64,000 nt of DNA from Butyrivibrio sp. AE3004 (lineage in GTDB: Bacteria > Bacillota > Clostridia > Lachnospirales > Lachnospiraceae), in the NCBI RefSeq assembly GCF_000703165.1, contig NZ_JNLQ01000002.1, positions 372,001-436,000 on the forward strand, given 5' to 3'. The position numbers and the translations under genes are program-made. Position 1 is the stretch's first letter. Each line of letters starts with the position of its first letter. Shown here piece by piece: positions 24,588-33,133 of the stretch. Below the pieces are notes generated by a model. It worked only from the letters and a program-made list of their open reading frames with translations. It was not told the origin of the DNA and ran no database searches.

Positions 24588-24599
24588 CCCCCCGGGGGG
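24588..24599. promoter_or_regulatory. CCCCCCGGGGGG palindrome
   Basis: A 12-base perfect self-complementary run of six C and six G, 70 bases before the substrate-binding protein gene, in otherwise AT-rich DNA. A protein-binding site or a leader RNA element for the ABC operon is possible. Confidence 0.4.
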
Positions 24600-24669
24600 C
24601 TTAAAAATGTATTTGAATTAATATAAACTCTTATTTGCTATAGATTATTAACTTATAGGAGAGATTATT

Positions 24670-26310
24670 ATGAAAAAGAAAGTTTTGGCAACTATTCTTA
24701 CGGCAGCTCTTGTTATAACTGCTGTGGGATGCGGCGGCAGTACTGCTGATAATGGAACAGGTAATGATACTGCTCAGACTGAGACTGCGGATAACTCTAA
24801 GAATGATGAAAGCACAGAAAACGGTACTGAAGGCTCTGAGGGTGATGCTAATGCAGATGCTGCAGAAGACAGTGAAAAATCAGAGGGAACAAAGATTTTA
24901 AAGACTGCTGCATCCTTTGCGTACCCTAGTCTTGATGTTCATAAGGAATATTACGGCTGGTATACATCAATATACGGTGTTTCCGAAGCACTTTTTAAAA
25001 TGAATGAAAGTATGGAGGCTGCACCCTGTCTTGCTAAGGATGCTTCTGTAGAGGGCAGCGTCTGGACAATAACTCTTAATGATGGAGTGGCATTTTCAAA
25101 CAACAATCCACTTACAGCTGAAATGGTTATAAAGAATCTTCAAAGAGTAGCAGAAGTTAATGAGCGCTTCTCTTATTTGGCAGATTTTGACATGGCAGCA
25201 GTTGATGACAAAACACTGACAATAGATACAAAGGAAGTATACCCTACACTTAAAAACGATCTTGCAAGTCCTGAGCTTGGAATGATCGATCTTGATTCCA
25301 CAACAGATTTTGATAATGATCCTGTTTGCACAGGACCCTTTGTAATAACAAAATTCCAGCCCGAGGGTGATGTGGAAGTTGCAAAGAACGACAATTATTG
25401 GGGCGGAGATGTTAAGCTTGACGGAGCAATCTTCTATTACATGCAGGAGGATGATCCTAAGCTTCTTGCTATGCAGAGCGGTGAAATTGACTGCTACAAC
25501 AGTGTATCCTCAGCAGCTCTTTCGGTTTATGAACAGGAACCTGAAAATTACAATGTTGTTTCTATTCCGGGGGCAAGACTTCAGTTCTATATTTTAAATG
25601 AGAACACCCTTGATGATGCTGTAAGAGAAGCAATCAATCTTACGGTTGATAAGGATAAAATAGCAGAATACCTGTCAGGTACCGTTTCACCGGCAGTCGG
25701 ACCTTTCAGCACAAATGCGGTGTATGGAAAAGTTACTGTACCTGCAGTTGATACTGATAAGGCAAAGGAATTACTTGAGGCTGACGGCTATACACTTGGA
25801 AGTGATGGTATTTATGAAAAAGACGGTCAGAAGCTTTCGATAAATATCAAGTACTATGCGGCAAGATCTCTCGATACTCTTGCACTTCTTATACAGGAAC
25901 AGTTAAAGGCGGTTGGAATTGATTCTGTTCTCGGAGTTGAAGAAGATCCCGACTCAACATATATTGCAAACAGTGATTTTGATCTTGCGCTTTACTGCAT
26001 GATTGCAGATAAGTCCGGAGATCCCTTGTATTTCATCGAGTCTACACTGAAGGATGGCGCTTACTATGATTGCGGCGGCTTTGATGATGAACACTGCGAA
26101 GAACTCATCGGAGAGCTTAAATATGAGACAGATACAGCTAAGAGAGCAGAACTTGCAAACGAGATCGTACAGATTGCAATAGATGATAATGCTTTCGGAT
26201 ATGTGGGACTGTTTAATAATACTACTGTACTTCGTCCCGGTGTCTCAGGTTTTGCAGAGAATATTCCATTCGATTTCTACGGAATTGATGCGGAGACAGA
26301 AATTCAATGA
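24670..26310 (+). CDS. Peptide/nickel ABC transporter substrate-binding lipoprotein
   Basis: A 546-residue lipoprotein. The signal peptide ends at the lipobox TAVGCGG (Cys about residue 21). An 50-residue acidic Asp/Glu/Thr/Asn linker follows, then an SBP_bac_5 (DppA/OppA/NikA) fold with the characteristic NNPLTAEMVIKNLQR and a C-terminal lobe. Its ligand is not readable; the partner permease is of the nickel-type subfamily, so nickel or a metal-chelate is as likely as a peptide. The start after TAGGAGAG is clear. It overlaps the first permease gene by four bases (ATGA). The linker tethers the protein to the outer face of the membrane. Confidence 0.85.
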   Translation: MKKKVLATILTAALVITAVGCGGSTADNGTGNDTAQTETADNSKNDESTENGTEGSEGDANADAAEDSEKSEGTKILKTAASFAYPSLDVHKEYYGWYTSIYGVSEALFKMNESMEAAPCLAKDASVEGSVWTITLNDGVAFSNNNPLTAEMVIKNLQRVAEVNERFSYLADFDMAAVDDKTLTIDTKEVYPTLKNDLASPELGMIDLDSTTDFDNDPVCTGPFVITKFQPEGDVEVAKNDNYWGGDVKLDGAIFYYMQEDDPKLLAMQSGEIDCYNSVSSAALSVYEQEPENYNVVSIPGARLQFYILNENTLDDAVREAINLTVDKDKIAEYLSGTVSPAVGPFSTNAVYGKVTVPAVDTDKAKELLEADGYTLGSDGIYEKDGQKLSINIKYYAARSLDTLALLIQEQLKAVGIDSVLGVEEDPDSTYIANSDFDLALYCMIADKSGDPLYFIESTLKDGAYYDCGGFDDEHCEELIGELKYETDTAKRAELANEIVQIAIDDNAFGYVGLFNNTTVLRPGVSGFAENIPFDFYGIDAETEIQ

Positions 26311-27230
26311 TAAAAAAGGCGATTAAAAAAATTGTCGGTTTAGCGTTAATACTTGTTATACTAAGCTTTTTCGTATTTGCACTTCTATACCTCTCACCGG
26401 GAGATCCTGCTGAAAAGAGACTTACTTCACAGGGAGTTGCGGTGACCAAGGAAGTGCTCGATGCGGAAAGACAAAGACTAGGTCTTTTAAAGCCATTCCT
26501 CGTAAGATACGGGGAGTGGCTTGTATGCGTTATCAGAGGTGATTTCGGTGTGTCATTTAAGGATGACATGCCTGTGGCACCAAAGCTTTTTACGGGACTC
26601 AAAAACACAACTATACTGGCGTCGGCAAGTCTTTTGCTATCGCTTGCTGTTTCTTTCCTTTTTTCGATAGTATCGGCTCTTAGGAAAAACAAAATATCAG
26701 ATAATGTCATAAAGCTTTTGTCATTTATCGGAAACTCACTTCCAAACTTCCTGATATCTGTTCTTCTTATGTACTTTTTATGTATTAAGATTAAAGTCTT
26801 TCCGGTTATTGCGGCAGGGGACTTAAAGGGGCTTTTCATGCCTGTTCTTTCTCTTTCAATACCCATGACAGGGAGATTTATAAGGCAGATGAGAGCCGAG
26901 TTTTTGGAACAGTTAAAGGAAGATTATGTGATCGGAATGAAGGGAAGGGGAGTAAAAAAGAGATATATTGTCTTTAATGTACTTAGAAATTCCCTCGGAC
27001 ATATTTTTACGATCATTGCCCTCCAGATAGGAACTCTCATGGGCGGAAGCGTTGTTATAGAGACTATTTTCAGATGGCCCGGAATCGGAAAGCTTGTCAT
27101 GGACTCGATAACAGCGAGAGATTATCCTGTGATAATGGGATTTGTAGTTATTATGGGAACAATATATGTGCTGATAAATCAGCTATCGGATATCATAGGA
27201 AGAATGCTTGATCCCAGGACTAATATATGA
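26307..27230 (+). CDS. ABC transporter permease 1 (NikB/DppB type)
   Basis: A 307-residue polytopic permease with about six membrane helices and the EAA-loop region before the last helices (KGRGVKKRYIVFNVLRN). The N-terminal loop LSPGDPAEKRLTSQG followed by DAERQRLGL and the later GGSVVIETIFRWPG are features I associate with nickel-type permeases of the DppB family. Forms the channel with the second permease. Coupled by ATGA overlaps on both sides to the lipoprotein gene and the next permease gene. Confidence 0.85.
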   Translation: MIKKAIKKIVGLALILVILSFFVFALLYLSPGDPAEKRLTSQGVAVTKEVLDAERQRLGLLKPFLVRYGEWLVCVIRGDFGVSFKDDMPVAPKLFTGLKNTTILASASLLLSLAVSFLFSIVSALRKNKISDNVIKLLSFIGNSLPNFLISVLLMYFLCIKIKVFPVIAAGDLKGLFMPVLSLSIPMTGRFIRQMRAEFLEQLKEDYVIGMKGRGVKKRYIVFNVLRNSLGHIFTIIALQIGTLMGGSVVIETIFRWPGIGKLVMDSITARDYPVIMGFVVIMGTIYVLINQLSDIIGRMLDPRTNI

Positions 27231-28051
27231 AAAATAGTAAAAATAAAAACAAAATTAAGAATAGAAACAGACTTATAATTGTCGGTACTCTTGCTCTGCT
27301 TATCATCCTTTCGGCGGTGTTTGCAGCAATACTTGCTCCGAATGACCCGTATCAGACCTCTGCGTCTTCCATAAGAATGGCTCCTTGTGCTGCATATCCT
27401 TTTGGTACGGATAATCTTGGAAGATGCGTGTTTTCAAGGGTTTTATACGGTGGAAGAACAACCATAGCAGCAACCTTTATTCTGGTATTTATTTCCTTTG
27501 TGATAGGAACGGTACTGGGAATGCTTTGTGGATATTACGGCGGTATTCTTGACATGGCTTTGATGAGACTTGCCGATATTATGCTGGCTTTTCCACAGAT
27601 GGTAATAGCAATAGCTGTAGCGGGAATATTAAATGCAGGTATGACCGGCGCAATGATAGCTCTTGGCATAACTATGTGGGTCAGCTTTGCCAGACTTTCA
27701 AGAAGCCATACCTTTTCCATAAAAAATGAGGCCTATATTGAGGCAGCAAGGTTTGCAGGAAAGACAGATTTATATATAATAATGGTTCATGTATTTCCGG
27801 GACTTCTGGGACCGGTACTTACAAATACACTTACACAGATAGGAACCACTATGATAGGCCTGTCGGGATTATCATTCCTTGGACTCGGTGTTATTCCTCC
27901 GAAAGCTGAATGGGGATCAATGATAAGTGAGGCGAGGGCTTATATACAGATTGCTCCATGGGCTGTGATATTTCCGTCACTTGCAACAGTTATAACGATA
28001 ATAGTTTTTAACTATCTTGGTGATGTGGTAATGGATTATAGGGAGGCGTAA
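27227..28051 (+). CDS. ABC transporter permease 2 (NikC/DppC type)
   Basis: A 274-residue permease with an N-terminal basic stretch (MKNSKNKNKIKNRNR), a first membrane helix, the DppC N-terminal motif LAPNDPYQT with FGTDNLGRCVFSRV, five further helices, and the EAA loop EAARFAGKTDLYIIMVHVFPG. It starts with ATG overlapping the previous stop (ATGA). Forms the second half of the import channel. Confidence 0.87.
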   Translation: MKNSKNKNKIKNRNRLIIVGTLALLIILSAVFAAILAPNDPYQTSASSIRMAPCAAYPFGTDNLGRCVFSRVLYGGRTTIAATFILVFISFVIGTVLGMLCGYYGGILDMALMRLADIMLAFPQMVIAIAVAGILNAGMTGAMIALGITMWVSFARLSRSHTFSIKNEAYIEAARFAGKTDLYIIMVHVFPGLLGPVLTNTLTQIGTTMIGLSGLSFLGLGVIPPKAEWGSMISEARAYIQIAPWAVIFPSLATVITIIVFNYLGDVVMDYREA

Positions 28052-28054
28052 GGG

Positions 28055-28834
28055 ATGGAGAACAGACTTCTTGAAATTGATAACCTTAGCGCCTTATATG
28101 AGGACCGCATTATTTTACAGGATATAAATCTTGACGTAAGAAAAGGTGAGGTGCTTTGCGTAGTGGGAGAGAGTGGCTCGGGAAAATCCACTTTGATTCG
28201 TGCCATCTGTAAAGATGATAGAGTTAAACTCGCAAAAGGAAGTATAAGCTTTAACGGAGAATGCATCTCGAATGGTTCTCTTTCAGGGAAAAAGAAAGGG
28301 AATAACCTTCTTGGAAAGAAAATCGGACTTATACAGCAAAATCCGGAGGGTGCCTTTAATCCGCTTCGTACATTTGATGTGCAGTTTAAGGAAACATTAA
28401 AGAGTCACGGGATGAAATTTGACAAGGATAAGCTTGAACATATTTTTACAACACTGGGGCTTAAGGATACAGAGAAAATATTAAAGAGCCACCCCTATGA
28501 GATGAGCGGCGGCATGAACCAGAGAATAGCAATTGCCGCATCTCTTATTTTAGATCCGGAGCTTCTTCTTTGTGATGAGATTACCAGTGCGCTGGATGTA
28601 TCAACGGCGATAGCTGTTACCGAAGAGCTTCTTCGTCTTAAAAAAGAACTGGATGTGACAATTGTTTTTGTAACACATAATCTTGGTATTGCGGCAAATA
28701 TCGGTGACAGGATAGCCATTATGAATAATGGGCAAATTGTTGAAGATGGTAAGGCGGGAGAAGTACTTAGAAATCCCCGCCATGAGTATACAAAGGGACT
28801 CTTACGGAATGTCCCGAAACTGAAAGTGGTTTAA
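28055..28834 (+). CDS. ABC transporter ATP-binding protein 1 (NikD/DppD type)
   Basis: A 259-residue ATPase with Walker A GESGSGKSTLI (about residues 39-49), Q-loop LIQQNPEGAF, signature MSGGMNQRIAIA, Walker B LLLCDEITSALD and the switch His in VFVTHN. It lacks the longer oligopeptide-type C-terminal extension, which fits the short NikD-like form. It starts three bases after the permease stop. Hydrolyses ATP at the inner face of the importer together with the next gene product. Confidence 0.9.
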   Translation: MENRLLEIDNLSALYEDRIILQDINLDVRKGEVLCVVGESGSGKSTLIRAICKDDRVKLAKGSISFNGECISNGSLSGKKKGNNLLGKKIGLIQQNPEGAFNPLRTFDVQFKETLKSHGMKFDKDKLEHIFTTLGLKDTEKILKSHPYEMSGGMNQRIAIAASLILDPELLLCDEITSALDVSTAIAVTEELLRLKKELDVTIVFVTHNLGIAANIGDRIAIMNNGQIVEDGKAGEVLRNPRHEYTKGLLRNVPKLKVV

Positions 28835-28837
28835 TCT

Positions 28838-29581
28838 ATGGTTTTACTTGAAGGAAAAAACTTAAGCAAGAGCTTTAGGGATAGAGCGGGAGTGACGGAT
28901 GCCCTTAAGGATGTCAGCTTTGTACTCGGAGAGGGAGAGGTACTCGGAGTTGTCGGTGAAAGTGGCTCGGGGAAAAGTACTCTTTTTAGAATAATATCAG
29001 GTATGATAAGGCCCGATAGTGGCAGTCTTTTTTACAAAGGGAGTGAATACACAGGCAAGGGGCCTGCAGATACCGGTGAGTTTTTGCAGGTGATTTTCCA
29101 GAATGCCAAGAGTTCATTTGATCCAAGGATGACAATGGAAAAGGCAATTCTTGAAAACGGAAGAGGTAAGAAGGACAGGGAGGAGATTTTGGGACTCCTC
29201 AAAATGGTCGGACTTGAAGAAAGATTTTTATCCGCAAAAGCTTCCGAGCTTTCGGGCGGTCAGTGCCAGAGAATGTCAATTGCAAGGGCTTTTTACTCCG
29301 AAGCAAGAATACTCTTGTGCGACGAGATTTCCAGTGCACTCGATGTTTCAACTCAGGCGAGAGTAATAGAACTTTTGCAAAAGCTTAAAATAGATGACGG
29401 GTTATCTGCAATATTTATTTCACATGATATTGCCCTTGTCAGCATGATCTGTGACAGGATAATGGTGATGAAAGATGGCAGATGTGTGGAGCAGGGAGAT
29501 ACTGTCCGGGTTATACAAAATCCACGGGATGAATATACGAAACTTTTGATCGACAGTGCCAAAAAGCAGAGTTTGGCGTGA
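28838..29581 (+). CDS. ABC transporter ATP-binding protein 2 (NikE/DppF type)
   Basis: A 247-residue ATPase with Walker A GESGSGKSTLF, Q-loop VIFQNAKSSFDP, signature LSGGQCQRMSIA, Walker B ILLCDEISSALD and switch His in IFISHD. Together with the preceding paralogue it makes the heterodimeric motor of a complete importer. It begins three bases after the previous stop. The next gene, a methyltransferase, follows 39 bases later with no terminator between, so it belongs to the same transcript. Confidence 0.9.
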   Translation: MVLLEGKNLSKSFRDRAGVTDALKDVSFVLGEGEVLGVVGESGSGKSTLFRIISGMIRPDSGSLFYKGSEYTGKGPADTGEFLQVIFQNAKSSFDPRMTMEKAILENGRGKKDREEILGLLKMVGLEERFLSAKASELSGGQCQRMSIARAFYSEARILLCDEISSALDVSTQARVIELLQKLKIDDGLSAIFISHDIALVSMICDRIMVMKDGRCVEQGDTVRVIQNPRDEYTKLLIDSAKKQSLA

Positions 29582-29620
29582 GCAGATAAAAACATGCGAC
29601 TACAGACGAGGTGAAAAGTA

Positions 29621-30409
29621 ATGTTTAATAATATAAAATCCCTGAACATAACTAACCATGATTATTGGATAGACAGAGCTGAGGGATATTCTGAGGTTAA
29701 TCAGGAAGAGCTTTGCGGTGTTCAGAGAAAAAACTGGTCAGTGCTTCTTGATGAAGAAATCAGGAATCATTTTGGCATAACGCCCAAGGAAAGAGGGAAT
29801 GTTAAGATACTTGATATCGGTGCAGGACCGGGTTTTATCTCTATTATTCTATCTGAGCTTGGGTATAATGTTACTGCAGCTGACTTTGCAAAAACCATGC
29901 TGAAGGAAGCCAGGAAAAACGCGGGCGAGCTTGCGGACAAAATATGCTTTAGAACTGAAAACGCGATGGAGCTGAGCTTTGAGGATGACAGCTTTGATGT
30001 TGTTTTTTCAAGGAATCTTACATGGAATCTTCCTGATCCTCAAAAGGCTTACAGCGAATGGATGAGAGTATTAAAAAGTGGCGGGCTTATGCTGATTTTT
30101 GATGCCAACTGGTATGCATATCTTCGTGATGAGGATAAAAAAGCGGAGTATGAAAGAGACAGGATCAGTGTAAAGGAAAAAGGCTTTGGTGATTACAATA
30201 TAGGGAAAAACTTTGACGTAATGGAAGCCATTGCTGACAGGATGCCACTTACAGGAGTCGACAGACCAAGATGGGATGTTGATTATTTCAGAAAAAACAG
30301 GGTGAAGTCGGTTACGGGCTTTAATGATATCGGGGACAGGGTCTATTCCGAAAAGGAGAAGGTAAACTATGCTTCCACTCCTATGTTTATGGTAAAGGTT
30401 GTTTTATAA
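29621..30409 (+). CDS. SAM-dependent methyltransferase, copy 1
   Basis: A 262-residue class I methyltransferase. The SAM-binding motif I is ILDIGAGPGFISIIL (about residues 63-77), motif II AADFAKTML, motif IV/V FSRNLTWNLPDP (about 131-142), and then SGGLMLIFDANWYAYL. It is close to the next gene product in layout and in the NLTW(N/T)LP segment, so the two arose by duplication. The substrate is unknown; linkage to an ABC importer of nickel/peptide type suggests modification of an imported or metal-binding compound. GAGGTGAAAAG precedes the ATG. Stop and next ATG are directly adjacent (TAA-ATG). Confidence 0.8.
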   Translation: MFNNIKSLNITNHDYWIDRAEGYSEVNQEELCGVQRKNWSVLLDEEIRNHFGITPKERGNVKILDIGAGPGFISIILSELGYNVTAADFAKTMLKEARKNAGELADKICFRTENAMELSFEDDSFDVVFSRNLTWNLPDPQKAYSEWMRVLKSGGLMLIFDANWYAYLRDEDKKAEYERDRISVKEKGFGDYNIGKNFDVMEAIADRMPLTGVDRPRWDVDYFRKNRVKSVTGFNDIGDRVYSEKEKVNYASTPMFMVKVVL

Positions 30410-31189
30410 ATGAGTGAGATAAAATATATTCCTTTTGAGGAAGAATCAGATGATATAAAAGACAGAGTCACTGGCTACTGGACAGAGAGAGCGGAGAGCT
30501 TTTTTGAACAGAGACAGCATGAGCTTAAAAGTCCAAAAGCCGGTAAATGGCTTGGTGAGATAAAGTTAAAGATGGATGAGGTATTCGGTGCCGGAAACAA
30601 AGAAATTAAGATTTTGGATGTAGGCTGCGGAGCAGGTTATTTTTCGGTTCTTCTTGGCAAGGAAGGCTATGAAGTTACAGGAATTGATCTTACTTTAAAG
30701 ATGATAGATGAAGCAAACAGGCTTATTGAAATGAATGGTCCGTTTTCTCGGAAGGTTAGTGCTCTCAAGATGGATGCGGAAAATCCGGAGTTTCCTGATG
30801 AGAGCTTTGATATGGTGATCACAAGAAATCTTACCTGGACACTCCCTCATCCTGTTGAAGCATACAGGGAGTGGAAAAGGGTTCTGAAAAAAGGTGGTCT
30901 TCTTCTTAATTTTGATGCTGAGTATGCAAAAGGAGCGCACAATTTAAAAACAATGGAAAATCTGGCGCACAGAAATATCAGCGATAAATTAAAGGATGAG
31001 TGCCATGAGATTTATCATATGCTTACAATAAGCGCCCTGGACAGACCCGAGTGGGATAGGGAAATCTTAGAACGTCTGGGATATGCGGACGTGATGACGG
31101 ATATTGATTTTGCCGACAGGATTTTTTCAGAGAAGGATGAATTCTACATACCGGACAGAATGTTTATGATAAGTGCACGAAAGATCTGA
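30410..31189 (+). CDS. SAM-dependent methyltransferase, copy 2
   Basis: A 259-residue class I methyltransferase paralogous to the preceding gene: motif I ILDVGCGAGYFSVLL (about 67-81), GIDLTLKMID, then TRNLTWTLPHP and KGGLLLNFDAEYAKG. It lacks the membrane segments or extra domains that would indicate a special substrate. It starts directly after the stop of copy 1 and is the last gene of the seven-gene transcript; an intrinsic terminator lies about 90 bases downstream. Heterodimer formation with copy 1 is possible but only inferred. Confidence 0.8.
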   Translation: MSEIKYIPFEEESDDIKDRVTGYWTERAESFFEQRQHELKSPKAGKWLGEIKLKMDEVFGAGNKEIKILDVGCGAGYFSVLLGKEGYEVTGIDLTLKMIDEANRLIEMNGPFSRKVSALKMDAENPEFPDESFDMVITRNLTWTLPHPVEAYREWKRVLKKGGLLLNFDAEYAKGAHNLKTMENLAHRNISDKLKDECHEIYHMLTISALDRPEWDREILERLGYADVMTDIDFADRIFSEKDEFYIPDRMFMISARKI

Positions 31190-31277
31190 AAAAGGAGTGC
31201 TGCTTAAACTGACAGGTCTTGAAGCTATCCATTCTGAAATGTTTGTTTTGGGCACATTTCTGAACGGATTGTTTTGA

Positions 31278-31307
31278 GGCTGGCTATAGTTGCCAGCCTG
31301 CGTTTTT
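31278..31307. terminator. Intrinsic terminator after the methyltransferase genes
   Basis: GGCTGGC-tatagtt-GCCAGCC is followed by TGCGTTTTT. A second imperfect hairpin (arms TTCTGAAATGT/ACATTTCTGAA) lies just before it at about 31229-31266, perhaps for the opposite-strand gene. Confidence 0.75.
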
Positions 31308-31327
31308 ATGCAAATATACTTCGATAG

Positions 31328-32428
31328 TTATTTCGCAAATGATGTACTAAAGGAAACCTCACGATAGATTTTTTCGATTTTATCGATATGCGAATCAAAG
31401 CTGTAACCTTCATCGGCGAGCTTAAGGCTCTGCCTGCTTGCTTCTTCCCAGGATGCTTTGTCGGAGAAATAGGAAATTATTCCCGAAGCCATTCCGGTAA
31501 CATCCTTGGGTTTATATAGTTTTCCGTTTATATCTTTGGATACAACACGTGGAATTCCTCCGACCTCACAGGATACGATAGGAAGTGCATAGCCCATAGC
31601 TTCAAGAATGGACATGGGCATTGCTTCCATGTGAGAGGGGAGAAGGAAGATAGAACTTTCTTTTAAAAGCTTTATCTTTTCATCGCCTCTTATCCAACCC
31701 GGGAGTATGACTGTATCTTCCAAATGCAGTCTTTTTATTTCATTTTCAGTAGGCTGTGTTTCACCCGTTCCGCCAAGTACAAATCTGGCTTCTGGAAATT
31801 CTTTCTTTACTATATCTGCTATTGCAGGGATATCAACGACCCCTTTAAGATCATCAAAGCGTCCAAGATATAATATTTGTTTTTTCTCAAAACGTTCCTG
31901 CATCACTTTATCAGAGATCATCTCGGGAACAATCACGCTGTAATTTGGAATAACTTCTATTTTGTCTGCAGGCACTATTGCTGATATTTTCTTTTTCCAA
32001 TCCTCAGATAAAACAATAAGTCTGGTGCATTCTCCATAGCTCTTTTCTACCATCCTTTTTTTCCAGGCTGGTGCATTTGTGTAGAGCTCATCGAGGGCAG
32101 AACCGTGAATATGGTTAACAATAGGGATTCCTGCCTTGTGGGCCATATGAATTATGGGATATTTTCTGAAAAAACTGGGACCGAAGGAAGAGTGAACATG
32201 GACTACATCCGGTCTGTTGGTTTTTAGGACTTTTCGGAATTCCCGATAGGCTTTAAGAGCCTTTATGAGTTTTGAAAATTTTCCCCCGTCACGGTAGGAT
32301 TCAACGTAAGTTATATCAAAATCCTTTTCAAGGCGACTATTATAGTAACCGCTTGTGACTGCGGCAATTCCGCCTTTTACATTGGGATCCTGGACTATCA
32401 TGCATATTTTTAGCTTTGAATTCGACAT
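31328..32428 (-). CDS. Family 4 glycosyltransferase
   Basis: A 366-residue GT-B fold glycosyltransferase. The N-terminal lobe has GGIAAVTSGYYNS and VHVHSSFGPSFF; the C-terminal lobe shows LYLGRFDDLKGV, the sugar-nucleotide site LPSHMEAMPMSILEAMGYALPIVSCEVGG (only key parts: E-x7-E region EAMPMSILE) and GIPRVV. It lacks membrane segments and would act at the cytoplasmic face on cell-surface glycan or exopolysaccharide. The gene stands alone, convergent with the methyltransferase transcript. Sugar donor and acceptor are unknown. Confidence 0.85.
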   Translation of the reverse strand: MSNSKLKICMIVQDPNVKGGIAAVTSGYYNSRLEKDFDITYVESYRDGGKFSKLIKALKAYREFRKVLKTNRPDVVHVHSSFGPSFFRKYPIIHMAHKAGIPIVNHIHGSALDELYTNAPAWKKRMVEKSYGECTRLIVLSEDWKKKISAIVPADKIEVIPNYSVIVPEMISDKVMQERFEKKQILYLGRFDDLKGVVDIPAIADIVKKEFPEARFVLGGTGETQPTENEIKRLHLEDTVILPGWIRGDEKIKLLKESSIFLLPSHMEAMPMSILEAMGYALPIVSCEVGGIPRVVSKDINGKLYKPKDVTGMASGIISYFSDKASWEEASRQSLKLADEGYSFDSHIDKIEKIYREVSFSTSFAK

Positions 32429-32731
32429 TTCACTTCTCTTTTTTTCTGTAATTTTGGATTCCCGAATGAATTTTTCATAATTGCATTCAGTAATTTTGCT
32501 ATCAAACGGATACCGTTTTTCTGAAGGAAAACAGGAATCTATACCACCATAATACCATCCATATCCTTTTTAGTTAAGTTATCGGTTGGCATAGGTATTC
32601 TAAGCAGCGCTCATATATAACTATAGCGCATAATTGTGGTAGAATATACTTAGATTTTTATCACCAAAAAACGGACATCCGACAGCATTTGGTCAGATAA
32701 AAAACTTGCATTTAGATGAGGAGATTTAATC
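32429..32731. other. 303-base intergenic region between divergent genes
   Basis: No gene was found. It contains a small dyad AAACGG-ata-CCGTTT (32504-32518) followed by T residues and a -10-like TAGAAT at 32640-32645 for the plus-strand ACT-domain gene. No -35 is evident. Confidence 0.5.
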
Positions 32732-33100
32732 ATGGAATTAAAAAAGATAGACAGTGATTTTTCGGTATGTAAGGTGGAAAATCTTGAACAGACAGATCTT
32801 AGCAGGGATTTCATGTTTGTAAGTAAGACGGATGAAGAGATATCTGTTGTCTGCAGGACCTGTGATGTTCCCGGAAACACAACCGAGAGAAGCGATGGTT
32901 TTCGTGCTTTCAGAATAGAGGGGAAGCTTGACTTTACACTTATTGGAATTTTGGCAAAAATCTCTTCGGCACTTGCAAAGAATAACATAGGTGTTTTTGC
33001 GATATCTACCTATAATACTGATTATATACTTGTAAAGAACAGTGATTTTGACAAGGCGTTGGAGGTTCTTGAGGAGAAAGGGTACAGGATAACAGACTGA
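32732..33100 (+). CDS. ACT-domain protein (amino-acid sensor-like)
   Basis: A 122-residue protein with two small beta-alpha-beta modules of the ACT type; the second (residues about 58-120) contains LDFTLIGILAKISSALAKNNIGVFAISTYNTDY, cited here only by its key words GILAKIS and IGVFAISTY, which is the ACT_7 pattern. Such stand-alone proteins bind amino acids and act as small regulators; they are related to the arginine sensor CASTOR fold. No catalytic domain is attached. GATGAGGAG precedes the ATG. It lies 33 bases before the M32 carboxypeptidase gene and probably shares its transcript. Confidence 0.75.
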   Translation: MELKKIDSDFSVCKVENLEQTDLSRDFMFVSKTDEEISVVCRTCDVPGNTTERSDGFRAFRIEGKLDFTLIGILAKISSALAKNNIGVFAISTYNTDYILVKNSDFDKALEVLEEKGYRITD

Positions 33101-33133
33101 TACCAAAAAATAAATCGAAAGGATTATCAGAAA

